Shown here piece after piece: positions 24,836-33,044 of a stretch of DNA of 51,014 bases. Location: NCBI GenBank assembly GCA_018817915.1, contig JAHISX010000026.1, positions 1 to 51,014 of the forward strand, read 5' to 3'. Within the stretch, counting starts at the first letter, position 1. Each line of letters opens with the position of its first letter. The translations under genes were made by a program, and so were the position numbers. Source of the stretch: Bacillota bacterium. Lineage in GTDB: Bacteria; Bacillota_I; Bacilli_A; Acholeplasmatales; Acholeplasmataceae. Under the pieces are notes generated by a model. That model did no database searches and was not told where the DNA came from. It worked only from the letters and a program-made list of their open reading frames with translations.

Positions 24836-27154
24836 ATGAAAACTGTCGAATTATTAGCACCATCAGGAAATATTGAATCGCTTATTGGAGCGATTAATGC
24901 TGGTGCGAATGCCGTATATTTAGCTGGCAAAAGATTTGGAGCTAGAGCATTTTCTAATAACTTTGATGACCAAAGTCTTATCGATGCCATTCGCTACGCA
25001 CATTTGCGTGGCGTTTTTGTGTATGTAACAATAAATACCTTGATTTTTAACGATGAAGTTGATGAATTAATTGAATTTACTGATATGTTAGTTGAAAATC
25101 ATGTGGATGCTTTGATTGTTCAAGACTTAGGTATGATCGATTTATTGATTAGAAGATACCCTACTGTTGAGATTCATGCATCAACACAGATGAATGTTCA
25201 TAATATTAATCAGGTCAAGTTCCTTAAAGACCTTGGTGTCAAGCGCATTGTTATGGCTAGAGAAACACCACTATCGACAATTCGACAAATAAAGAAAACG
25301 ATAGATATCGAAATAGAAGTATTCGTTCATGGCGCTTTATGTGTCAGTTATTCAGGCAATTGCTTAATGAGCTCAATGCTTGGAGGTAGATCGGGAAATC
25401 GTGGTGAATGTGCTCAGCCTTGTAGATTAAGTTATCGTCTATTTAAAGAAGACCAAGCAATCACTGATCAAAGCTATTTGCTATCTACAAAAGATTTAAT
25501 GACAATTGAATATATTGATCAATTAATAGAAGCTGGTGTGGATTCATTTAAGATTGAAGGACGCATGCGGAAACCAGAATACGTTATTCAAGCAGTTATG
25601 TCCTATAGAAAAGCAATTGAGAGCTATGATAACGATTTGAAAATGAAGTTTCAATTTGAAATTGATCGTCTTAAGCGTGTTTTTAATAGAGAATATACAA
25701 AGGGTTATATTTTAAATGAAGAACCTAACTTAATTAATAATCAATTTCGTCCAAATCATCTAGGTGTACCTATTGGGACAGTCATCAATTATCAAAATAA
25801 TAAAGCAAGCATCCAGCTAACCGATTTCTTAGAAGTCAATGATGGTTATCGCATCATTGGCGAAAATGACTATGGCAATCAGGTTTCTCGTATTTTATTA
25901 GGCAATAAAGTCATTCATCATGCTGATGCAGGTGATATTATTCAACTTGATGTTCCAGAAAAAGTCTCTAAAGGATCACTGGTTGTTAAAACACTTGATA
26001 TTAAATTGGAGCATGATTTATCCATCTATTTAAATGAAAACTATAAAATAATCGAACTAAAGGCACAAGTTTATGCATATGCAAATCAAAAAATGATCAT
26101 CAAATTAAATGATGGATTACATTTTATAGAAGTTCAATCAAAAGATGTCCTTGAAAAGGCAGATCGAACCGTTGTCTCAGACACTCAAATATTTGAACAA
26201 ATATCTAAATTGGGTAGCACGCCTTACTATTTTGAATCCCTTGAAGTGCATACTGATCAACTAAGCTTCATCCCATTAAAATTAATCAATGAATTGAGAA
26301 GAGAAGCCATCGCAGATTTGGAAGCATCAAGAACGCTAAGAGAACCTCCAATCATCAATCATCAAATTGATTTTGGTGTTTCAGGATTTAAAGATTCAGA
26401 ATTTCAATTCATCGCTAAAGTTGCAAAAGAAGAACAATTGAGTGCTGCAATCGATCAAAAGATTAAGACGATATATTATGATGATTTGATTCAGGTTGAA
26501 CCACATAATGAACTTCAGCTTATTCCTGCTCTCAAACGTATTTTACTTAATCCTAAATCATTGAATCACCCTATTTGTGTTGTTAACGAAATAGGAAGTT
26601 TATATAATAATCCAAATTCAGTCATTACCAATGATTTTTTAAATGTTACAAACATCTATACTGCACATTTACTTTCTAAATATCACGCTCAAAGAGTTAC
26701 ACTTTCACCAGAATTAAGCAAAGATCGTTTAATGATGTTTGCTCATCTATATGAAGAAAAATTCAATCAAGCTCCCAATTTAGAATTTATCGTCTATGGT
26801 CATGTTGATTTAATGATTTCTAAGTATTGTCCAATCGAAAAAACATATAAGACGAGAACAAATTGTCATTTATGTGAATTAAATCAATATTATTTACAAG
26901 ACCGATTAGGGTTGAAACTACCTTTGGTTAATGATGGTAATTGTAATATACGCATATTAAACTCAAAAGCTCTCCATTTAATTGAATATATCCATGAACT
27001 TAAAGAAGCAAAAATCAATACTCTTAGACTTGATTTCACAATTGAAAAATACCATGATGTAACACAATTAATCAAAGCATATGAACATGTGGCTAAAGGT
27101 GGTAAAATATCAGTGAATTCAAAAGCTTTTACAACAGGTAGATATTTAGGATAG
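24836..27154 (+). CDS. U32 family protein (RlhA/TrhP-like RNA hydroxylation)
   Basis: 772 residues. The U32 TIM-barrel domain begins at ELLAPSGN, with YLAGKRFGARAF and the family signature around EVFVHGALCVSYSGNC. Four Fe-S-type cysteines are in that region (ALCVSYSGNC, GECAQPC). Characterised relatives hydroxylate RNA (RlhA on 23S rRNA, TrhP on tRNA U34) using prephenate-derived chemistry, although the family is still often annotated as peptidase. The C-terminal half has a further accessory region and a CHLCELNQ motif. GAGGTG precedes the ATG at 24836; the frame is open to 24755, but that extension contains the promoter. The exact RNA target is not determinable. Confidence 0.88.
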   Translation: MKTVELLAPSGNIESLIGAINAGANAVYLAGKRFGARAFSNNFDDQSLIDAIRYAHLRGVFVYVTINTLIFNDEVDELIEFTDMLVENHVDALIVQDLGMIDLLIRRYPTVEIHASTQMNVHNINQVKFLKDLGVKRIVMARETPLSTIRQIKKTIDIEIEVFVHGALCVSYSGNCLMSSMLGGRSGNRGECAQPCRLSYRLFKEDQAITDQSYLLSTKDLMTIEYIDQLIEAGVDSFKIEGRMRKPEYVIQAVMSYRKAIESYDNDLKMKFQFEIDRLKRVFNREYTKGYILNEEPNLINNQFRPNHLGVPIGTVINYQNNKASIQLTDFLEVNDGYRIIGENDYGNQVSRILLGNKVIHHADAGDIIQLDVPEKVSKGSLVVKTLDIKLEHDLSIYLNENYKIIELKAQVYAYANQKMIIKLNDGLHFIEVQSKDVLEKADRTVVSDTQIFEQISKLGSTPYYFESLEVHTDQLSFIPLKLINELRREAIADLEASRTLREPPIINHQIDFGVSGFKDSEFQFIAKVAKEEQLSAAIDQKIKTIYYDDLIQVEPHNELQLIPALKRILLNPKSLNHPICVVNEIGSLYNNPNSVITNDFLNVTNIYTAHLLSKYHAQRVTLSPELSKDRLMMFAHLYEEKFNQAPNLEFIVYGHVDLMISKYCPIEKTYKTRTNCHLCELNQYYLQDRLGLKLPLVNDGNCNIRILNSKALHLIEYIHELKEAKINTLRLDFTIEKYHDVTQLIKAYEHVAKGGKISVNSKAFTTGRYLG

Positions 27155-27165
27155 GAAAAAAGAAA

Positions 27166-28341
27166 ATGACGGAAGATAAGAAAATAACGATAGGTTTATT
27201 TATTGATGTGTTTTTCCCAATGGTTGATGGTGTAGTTGTTGTCGTAGACAACTATGCAAGACAGTTGATGCAAAATGCAAATGTTATCGTATTTTCTCCG
27301 GGTTCAAGAGTTAGAAAATATCGAGATAATTTACCCTATAGAGTTATTAGAAGTAAATATATTAAAGTACCATTTACTGAATATGACCTTTCTGTTCCTT
27401 TTTTTGATTTCAAATTTAGAAAGTCACTTAAAAATACCAAATTAGATATCGTTCATATTCATTCACCTTTCACGATTGGTAGAGCTGGTATTGCTTATGC
27501 TAAAGAACATCATGTACCTTTAATAGCAACATTGCACAGTCAATATAAAAAAGATTTCTATGAACGGACGAAAAGTGAAATTTTATCTGAAATCGCGATT
27601 AAAGATATCATATCAACATTTAATAAATGTGATGAGTGCTGGGCAGTTAATCATAAAGTTGCAGAAATATTTAAAGAGTATGGTGCTATAGAAATGCCAA
27701 AAGTGCAATTGAATGCAACTGATTTAATTCCTTTTAATGATGATGAAAAAATAGCTGAGCTCAAAAAGAAATACGATATTCAGACCAATGAAAAAATTTT
27801 CTTATATGTAGGAAGACTGGATATTTTGAAAAATCTAGAGTTTACAATTCAATCTCTTTACAGATTAAAGTTGAAAGGTTTTAAATTTAAAATGATATTT
27901 GTGGGTAGTGGACCATATGAACATGAGATGAAACAACAAATTAAAAAGACTGGTCTAACGGATTATGTGCATTTTGCTGGTAAAATCATGGATCGTTTAG
28001 AACTATCAAGCTATTATAAGTTGGCACAGTTATTTCTATTCCCATCTTTATATGATTCAAGTTCGCTTGTTCAAATTGAAGCAGCAAGTCAAAAGACGCC
28101 AACATTATTCTTAAAAGGCGCAGCAACAGCTGATACGATTACGGAAAATGTTAATGGATTTTTATCTGATAATGATCCTAGTCTATATGCACAAAAAATT
28201 ATTGATATTATGAAAGATACAAAGACTTATCAAAAAGTTGCAAACCAATCATTTAAAGATTTGTATTTAACATGGGAAAGTGCAACTCAACAAGTTTATT
28301 CAAAATATTTAAAACTGATTGAAGAAAAAAACCAAAATTAA
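27166..28341 (+). CDS. GT4 glycosyltransferase, probable diacylglycerol glycosyltransferase
   Basis: 391 residues with two Rossmann halves (GT-B fold). N-terminal nucleotide/acceptor region GLFIDVFFPMVDGVVV; HIHSPFTIG near 102; C-terminal donor site with YVGRLDILKN and GSGPYEH. In the usual E-x7-E donor motif the first acid is Asp here (DSSSLVQIE). The layout resembles the alpha-monoglucosyldiacylglycerol synthase of Acholeplasma and related Gram-positive enzymes, which make membrane glycolipids at the inner membrane face. That assignment is by family resemblance only. It starts 11 bases after the U32 gene and its 3' end overlaps a terminator. Confidence 0.82.
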   Translation: MTEDKKITIGLFIDVFFPMVDGVVVVVDNYARQLMQNANVIVFSPGSRVRKYRDNLPYRVIRSKYIKVPFTEYDLSVPFFDFKFRKSLKNTKLDIVHIHSPFTIGRAGIAYAKEHHVPLIATLHSQYKKDFYERTKSEILSEIAIKDIISTFNKCDECWAVNHKVAEIFKEYGAIEMPKVQLNATDLIPFNDDEKIAELKKKYDIQTNEKIFLYVGRLDILKNLEFTIQSLYRLKLKGFKFKMIFVGSGPYEHEMKQQIKKTGLTDYVHFAGKIMDRLELSSYYKLAQLFLFPSLYDSSSLVQIEAASQKTPTLFLKGAATADTITENVNGFLSDNDPSLYAQKIIDIMKDTKTYQKVANQSFKDLYLTWESATQQVYSKYLKLIEEKNQN

Positions 28342-28361
28342 AAATTGATTTGGTTTTTTTT
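28328..28361 (+). terminator. Terminator overlapping the glycosyltransferase stop
   Basis: AAAACCAAA (28328-28336) pairs with TTTGGTTTT (28349-28357), then a T-rich tract; the stop codon lies in the loop. Confidence 0.7.
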
Positions 28362-28401
28362 ATTATTTTTAAGTTATCTCTTTTGTTTTTTCTAAGAATA
28401 T

Positions 28402-28430
28402 TTGGAATAATGCAAAATTCATTCTATAAT
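28402..28430 (+). promoter_or_regulatory. Promoter of the nucleotidyltransferase gene
   Basis: TTGGAA (28402-28407), 17 bases, TATAAT (28425-28430). Confidence 0.65.
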
Positions 28431-28450
28431 AGGAATGAGGTGTTTAAAAA

Positions 28451-29233
28451 ATGAAAGAAAAACGCTTATTTCAAAGACTTGATGATCTTGCACTGGTTTT
28501 ATCTAAAAAAGAACATACTTTAGCTTTGATGGCTCTTGGTTCTGTTGGAACCGAACAAGAAAGAGTTGATGAATTTTCTGATTTAGATTTCTTTGTTATT
28601 GTAGAAGATGAATTTAAAGCATTTTATTTGAATGATTTAGCATGGATGAGCGAAGTTTGTCCTCTTGCATATCAGTTTAAGAATACTGTTGATGGATATA
28701 AAGTGTTATTTGAAGATGGCATTTATGGTGAATTTGCTGTTTTTGGATCATCTGATATGGCAACTGTCACACAACCTAATGGCCGGCTCGTCTGGAAAAG
28801 TGATCAATATCAATATGATGATCTTACAAAAATGAAGGGTAATATTCCTAAAATTAAAACATATGATCCTGATTTTGCTATCAACGAGGCCTTGACCAAT
28901 ATCTATGTTGGATTACTTAGAGCACTTAGGGGAGAAAAACTATCTGGATATTTATATCTTGAATCTTATGCACTCAATCGAATTCTAAGTATCGTGCATT
29001 TATATGAAAAAGAAGTTCCCATATTTGAAGATGTTTTTGGTGTTGAACGTCGATTTGAAAAGCATTACCCTGAATTTGCTAAAAAACTACCTAAGATGCT
29101 TTCTGGTTATCAAAATATTGGACTATCAGCAAAGGCTATGCTGGATTATCTTGATTCCATTTATCCAATTAACCAAAAAATGAAATATGAAATAGAAAAA
29201 TTGATTGCACGTATTAATACAGTGAAACTATAA
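28451..29233 (+). CDS. Nucleotidyltransferase-domain protein
   Basis: 260 residues. Residues 25-50 contain the polymerase-beta-type nucleotidyltransferase signature: GS at the loop, then DLDFFV (near 44-49) with two metal-binding Asp, and a later acidic strand GEFAVF. The C-terminal half is helical, as in aminoglycoside and lincosamide nucleotidyltransferases. It could therefore nucleotidylate a small molecule such as an antibiotic, but I do not recognise a specific resistance gene, and a housekeeping role is equally possible. GAGGTG lies before the ATG. The PLC-like gene follows after 29 bases. Confidence 0.7.
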   Translation: MKEKRLFQRLDDLALVLSKKEHTLALMALGSVGTEQERVDEFSDLDFFVIVEDEFKAFYLNDLAWMSEVCPLAYQFKNTVDGYKVLFEDGIYGEFAVFGSSDMATVTQPNGRLVWKSDQYQYDDLTKMKGNIPKIKTYDPDFAINEALTNIYVGLLRALRGEKLSGYLYLESYALNRILSIVHLYEKEVPIFEDVFGVERRFEKHYPEFAKKLPKMLSGYQNIGLSAKAMLDYLDSIYPINQKMKYEIEKLIARINTVKL

Positions 29234-29262
29234 AAGAATGATTAGAAAAGAGGACGAACTAT

Positions 29263-30357
29263 ATGTTTAAAGCAATCAAAATATTACTTATCTTGATTTT
29301 ATCAGTTGTTATTTTATTTATAGGTCTTGTGTTAAGATTCTATGCTATAAAAATTATTGATGTGAATGAACAAATCAAACATGTTAGTCAGCTTGAATCT
29401 TATTATCAATCATCAGATTTCACAGAGCTCGATGATGCTGTCTTCACGGATTTTGATTTATCTGATCCATCGATTAAATTAAATGACATCAAAATGTTAG
29501 CTTCTCACAACAGCTATAAATCAAATGGAACAGTACTTGGTAGATTCTTTATAGGTCTTGGATCAACTCCTGAAGAAGCTCAAGCACTCAAATATGGTTA
29601 TAAAAATTTTACGGATCAATTTGAAGCTGGCATTCGAAGCATGGAAATTGATATCAGAATGAGAAAAACTGAGTTTATGCTTACCCACGTGCCTTTGGTT
29701 GATAATGGTAGTATTGCTCCTGTATTTTCTCTTGCATTAGAAGAAATTGAGTTATTTTCAGGAAATAACCCAAATCATGTTCCAATCATTATCTTAATGG
29801 AAATCAAAGATGATTGGATGATTTTGGATCATGCACTACAAGTTATAGGTAGTGATCAATTAGACCAACTCAACAATTTGATAGAAGACAAATTAGGAGA
29901 TACACTATTTACACCCGGTGACATGTTAGAAAGTGGTAAGACATTGAATGAAACCATTCAAACCACAGGATGGCCAAGTGTTTCTGACCTTTTAGGTAAA
30001 GTGATTTTCGTTTTACATCCTGGTAATTTTACTGAAACATATAATGAACTTGATCCGACTTTAAGATCCTTACCGATGTTTTTAGGCGTTTATCCAGACC
30101 AAATAAGTGAACCCTATGCATCTTTTGTTGTTCACAACGATCCAGATGTTGCAGCAATCAGTGCTTTAGTCAGTCAAGGATATATTGTACGAACAAGAAT
30201 AGACGCTGATTTAGTCTATGAACAAGCAAACTATGATGCTGCTTTAGAAAGTGGTGCACAAATTTTATCAAGTGATTATACAATTGGACGAAGTGATCTT
30301 GGTGTTGATGAGTTTATTTATCTTCCTAATGATAAAATGATGATTCTTTCCACATAA
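29263..30357 (+). CDS. Membrane-anchored PI-PLC-like phosphodiesterase
   Basis: 364 residues. One N-terminal membrane anchor (about 5-28) precedes an extracytoplasmic TIM barrel of the phosphatidylinositol-phospholipase-C-like superfamily. Motifs include LASHNSYK (catalytic His, near 80), GIRSMEIDIRM (metal-binding acids) and LTHVPL (second His). The closest resemblance is to the Ca2+-dependent PLC-like group of bacteria. It probably cleaves a phosphodiester in a lipid or polymer outside the membrane; the substrate is unknown. GAGG precedes the ATG. Confidence 0.78.
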   Translation: MFKAIKILLILILSVVILFIGLVLRFYAIKIIDVNEQIKHVSQLESYYQSSDFTELDDAVFTDFDLSDPSIKLNDIKMLASHNSYKSNGTVLGRFFIGLGSTPEEAQALKYGYKNFTDQFEAGIRSMEIDIRMRKTEFMLTHVPLVDNGSIAPVFSLALEEIELFSGNNPNHVPIIILMEIKDDWMILDHALQVIGSDQLDQLNNLIEDKLGDTLFTPGDMLESGKTLNETIQTTGWPSVSDLLGKVIFVLHPGNFTETYNELDPTLRSLPMFLGVYPDQISEPYASFVVHNDPDVAAISALVSQGYIVRTRIDADLVYEQANYDAALESGAQILSSDYTIGRSDLGVDEFIYLPNDKMMILST

Positions 30358-30369
30358 AAGTATAAAAAA

Positions 30370-30378
30370 TGATATAAT
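30370..30378 (+). promoter_or_regulatory. Extended -10 of the YerC-like gene
   Basis: TGATATAAT with TATAAT at 30373-30378, 24 bases before the ATG. Confidence 0.55.
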
Positions 30379-30401
30379 AATTAACAAAATGAGGTGAAAA
30401 A

Positions 30402-30713
30402 ATGTCTTATCAATCAAAATTTGCATCAAATGACATTGAACTGCTTTTTGAAGCTATTCTTAAATTAGAAAATAAAGAAGAATGTTATAGATTGTTCGAA
30501 GATCTTTGCACAGTCAAAGAAGTCATGGACATGGCGCAGCGTATAAAAGTTGCCAAATTACTTGATTTAAAAACACCTTATCATGTGATTGTAGAAGAAA
30601 CGCATGCATCAACTGCAACGATCAGTCGTGTGAATAAATCTTTGCAATATGGTGCTGATGGATATCATTTAATTATATCTAGATTAGATGAAATCAAAAA
30701 GAACCAGAAATAA
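30402..30713 (+). CDS. yerC: TrpR/YerC family DNA-binding protein
   Basis: 103 residues, helical. LCTVKEVMDMAQRIKVAKLL followed by the helix-turn-helix THASTATISRVNKSL matches the YerC/YecD branch of the TrpR superfamily in Gram-positive bacteria. It is presumably a small dimeric transcription regulator; its operator and any co-ligand are unknown, and there are no trp genes here. GAGGTG precedes the ATG. Single gene with its own promoter and terminator. Confidence 0.9.
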   Translation: MSYQSKFASNDIELLFEAILKLENKEECYRLFEDLCTVKEVMDMAQRIKVAKLLDLKTPYHVIVEETHASTATISRVNKSLQYGADGYHLIISRLDEIKKNQK

Positions 30714-30739
30714 GAGTGCATTCATTGCACTTTTTTTAT
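30714..30739 (+). terminator. Terminator after yerC-like gene
   Basis: AGTGCA (30715-30720) pairs with TGCACT (30726-30731) around TTCAT, then T7. Confidence 0.85.
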
Positions 30740-30756
30740 AAATTTACATTCCAGGA

Positions 30757-30784
30757 TTGATAACAAAATAAAATCATGTATAAT
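30757..30784 (+). promoter_or_regulatory. Promoter of the PgpA-like gene
   Basis: TTGATA (30757-30762), 16 bases, TATAAT (30779-30784). Confidence 0.65.
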
Positions 30785-30829
30785 GATAATACACTAAAAA
30801 CGTAAACTAGAATTAAGGAGGTTCAAATC

Positions 30830-31345
30830 ATGGAAAAATATAGAGAAGAAAACCGGATGAATGATGCCAAAAGATATGAGATTGTTGTTGAAAGACTAGA
30901 GTCTAGAGGGGCGAAACTTGAAGATATGGCACAAATTACACTGGATCTACAAAGTAAGTACTTATCCAATTTAACATTTGAGCTATGTTTAGAGCATGTC
31001 AAAAAAGTTGTGATGAAAAGAGAAGTACAAAATGCAGTATTAACTGGACTAGAACTAGATGAATTAGCTGAAAAAGGATTAATCTCAGAACCACTGTCAG
31101 AGATGTTATTATCAGATTATGGTTTATATGGGATTGATGAAGTCTTAGCCTTAGCGATTGTAAATGTCTATGGCTCAATTGGATTCACCAATTTCGGGTA
31201 TGTCGATAAAACAAAACCTGGAATCATTGGAAAATTAGATACTGAAGGCAAGCAAGAAGGAAAATGCAATACTTTTCTAGATGATATTGTTGGCGCTATC
31301 GCTGCTGCAGCTGCAAGTTCAATTGCACATCGTTTCGCAAAATAA
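30830..31345 (+). CDS. Phosphatidylglycerophosphatase A-like protein (YutG type)
   Basis: 171 residues. LTGLELDELAEKGL, DYGLYGIDEVLALAIVNVYGS and TNFGYVDKTKPG match the PgpA/YutG family, which removes phosphate from phosphatidylglycerophosphate in phospholipid synthesis. The N-terminal 65 residues are helical, as in the YutG branch, and the C-terminal DDIVGAIAAAAASS is the conserved metal-site end. It is more soluble than enterobacterial PgpA. AAGGAGG lies just before the ATG. Single gene with a terminator. Confidence 0.85.
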   Translation: MEKYREENRMNDAKRYEIVVERLESRGAKLEDMAQITLDLQSKYLSNLTFELCLEHVKKVVMKREVQNAVLTGLELDELAEKGLISEPLSEMLLSDYGLYGIDEVLALAIVNVYGSIGFTNFGYVDKTKPGIIGKLDTEGKQEGKCNTFLDDIVGAIAAAAASSIAHRFAK

Positions 31346-31346
31346 G

Positions 31347-31371
31347 AGTGAGGACACCTCACTTTTTTTAT
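31347..31371 (+). terminator. Terminator after PgpA-like gene
   Basis: AGTGAGG (31347-31353) pairs with CCTCACT (31357-31363) around ACA, then T7. Confidence 0.88.
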
Positions 31372-31373
31372 TT

Positions 31374-31388
31374 AGATAACGTTTTCAT
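31374..31388 (-). promoter_or_regulatory. cre box upstream of the amino acid importer
   Basis: Read on the minus strand, ATGAAAACGTTATCT fits the cre consensus WTGNAANCGNWNNCW at every fixed position. It ends 11 bases before the -35 at 31400, so a CcpA-type protein could activate or repress from here. Confidence 0.7.
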
Positions 31389-31399
31389 TAATTTAACGC

Positions 31400-31428
31400 T
31401 TTACAATGATAAAGTGATAAAGTACAAT
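31400..31428 (+). promoter_or_regulatory. Promoter of the amino acid importer operon
   Basis: TTTACA (31400-31405), 17 bases, TACAAT (31423-31428). The in-frame ATG at 31427 lies inside the -10, which confirms the later start at 31448. Confidence 0.7.
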
Positions 31429-31447
31429 GGTAGCAGAGGTGAATTAT

Positions 31448-32242
31448 ATGAAAAAATTATCTGGTTTATTGATACTTATTTTTACAATATTTATGTTGGC
31501 AAGTTGCCAAAGCAATGAAGTCCCTAATACATGGGCAGAGATAGAAGAAAGAGGATATATCATTGTTGGGTTAGATGACACGTTTGCTCCTATGGGCTTT
31601 AGAAATGATGATGGCGATCTAGTTGGATTTGATGTTGATTTAGCTAAAGCAGTAGGAGAATTATTAGGTGTTGAAGTTAGATTTCAACCAATTGATTGGG
31701 ATTCCAAAGTATTAGAACTTAATGCTGGAACGATTGATATGATTTGGAATGGATTAACCATTACAGATTCAAGATTAGAAGAAATGTCATTTTCTAATGC
31801 TTATCTTGCGAATAGTCAAATCGTGATTACGAGAAAAGATTCTACAATTGATACGGTTAATGATTTAATTGGAAAGAAAGTTGGAGTTCAAATCAGTAGT
31901 GCATCTGAGGATGCAGTGAGTGCAAGTTCAATTTTTGATCAATTGGATGAATTTGTTAAATATGATACTTTCAATTTAGCTTTATTAGATTTATCAAGTG
32001 GAACCATTGATGCAGTTGTTATCGATGAAATTATGGGTAGATATGTGATTAGCCAAACAAATGATCTTTATCAAGTTGCTACTGAAAATTTTGGTGTTGA
32101 AACATATGGTGTAGGATTTAGATTAGCATCTACTGATATTAGAGATCAAATCAATCAAGCTTTACAAACATTGGTTTCAAATGGTAGTGCTGCTACAATT
32201 TCAAATGCTTGGTTTGGAGAAGATATTATTCTTATATCATGA
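31448..32242 (+). CDS. Amino acid ABC importer substrate-binding lipoprotein
   Basis: 264 residues. Signal helix with lipobox LASC (Cys about 20), then a family-3 solute-binding fold: GYIIVGLDDTFAPMGFRNDDG (amino acid binding loop) and VGFDVDLAKAVGELLGVE, the signature of polar amino acid binders. It captures an amino acid outside the membrane; which one is uncertain (Gln, Cys or branched-chain are candidates). AGAGGTG precedes the ATG at 31448. Its stop overlaps the permease start. Confidence 0.92.
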   Translation: MKKLSGLLILIFTIFMLASCQSNEVPNTWAEIEERGYIIVGLDDTFAPMGFRNDDGDLVGFDVDLAKAVGELLGVEVRFQPIDWDSKVLELNAGTIDMIWNGLTITDSRLEEMSFSNAYLANSQIVITRKDSTIDTVNDLIGKKVGVQISSASEDAVSASSIFDQLDEFVKYDTFNLALLDLSSGTIDAVVIDEIMGRYVISQTNDLYQVATENFGVETYGVGFRLASTDIRDQINQALQTLVSNGSAATISNAWFGEDIILIS

Positions 32243-32886
32243 GTTATTTACTTGAGACTGGAAAATACTTAATAGATGGGGCCATAGTATCTTTAAGTAT
32301 TTTCTTTATTACCCTCATTATTTCTTTTCCACTTGGTATCATAGCTGCAATTATTTATCGCGGTTCACCATTCTTAAAAAAATTGATTTCTTTTTATACA
32401 TGGTTGTTTAGAGGTACACCTTTGATGTTGCAACTTTTCTTCTTCATGTATGCATTACCAATGATGGGTATCCCAGTAGATAGAATGATGGTAGCTTATA
32501 TTGCTTTCATTATCAATTACACAGCTTACTTTACTGAAATCATTCGAGCTGGTATTGAAAATACCGAAAAAGATCAAATTGAATCAGCCCAAGTCATGGG
32601 GGCAAACAAATCACAGGTTTATTTTTATATCATTATGCCCCAAGCGATCAGAAAGCAAATTCCAACCATAACCAATGAAGTCATTACTCTAATTAAAGAT
32701 ACAGCTTTAGTGACAGTTATTGCTATTTCGGATATCATGAGAAGTGTTAAAGAAGTCGTTTCTAGAGACTTCACCCTTTCACCATTCTTATTAGCCGCTA
32801 TTTTTTATCTTTTAATCAGTTACATCATTATCAATATCTTTAAATCGATTGAGAAAAAATATGATTTTATTGAAAATTTAAGTTAA
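32239..32886 (+). CDS. Amino acid ABC importer permease (HisM/GlnP type)
   Basis: 215 residues with about five membrane helices. TWLFRGTPLMLQLFF, IEAAQ-like ENTEKDQIESAQVMGANKSQ (ATPase-contact EAA loop) and the tail helix are typical of polar amino acid permeases. The ATG overlaps the binding-protein stop as ATGA (32239-32242); an upstream in-frame ATG at 32209 would give a long overlap and is less likely. A hairpin terminator follows, and no ATPase gene is present, unlike the usual three-gene set. Confidence 0.92.
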   Translation: MSYLLETGKYLIDGAIVSLSIFFITLIISFPLGIIAAIIYRGSPFLKKLISFYTWLFRGTPLMLQLFFFMYALPMMGIPVDRMMVAYIAFIINYTAYFTEIIRAGIENTEKDQIESAQVMGANKSQVYFYIIMPQAIRKQIPTITNEVITLIKDTALVTVIAISDIMRSVKEVVSRDFTLSPFLLAAIFYLLISYIIINIFKSIEKKYDFIENLS

Positions 32887-32913
32887 GCACATATTGTGCT
32901 TTTCTATTTTTAG
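32885..32913 (+). terminator. Terminator after importer permease
   Basis: AAGCACA (32885-32891) pairs with TGTGCTT (32895-32901) around TAT, then TTCTATTTTT. The stop codon overlaps the stem. Confidence 0.75.
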
Positions 32914-33044
32914 GGATTAATGAGGCAGATAAAATAGGTTGTTTTTCATTTTTATTTAGTCGAATAAAAGAAATTAAGCAAAACTTAAGATAATGTGCAT
33001 GCTTAATAAGATATAATAGATGTATACAAGCGAAAGGAAAAATT

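Noticed and set aside
28451-29233. Named antibiotic resistance gene
   Set aside because: The nucleotidyltransferase motif is clear, but no feature identifies a specific drug substrate.
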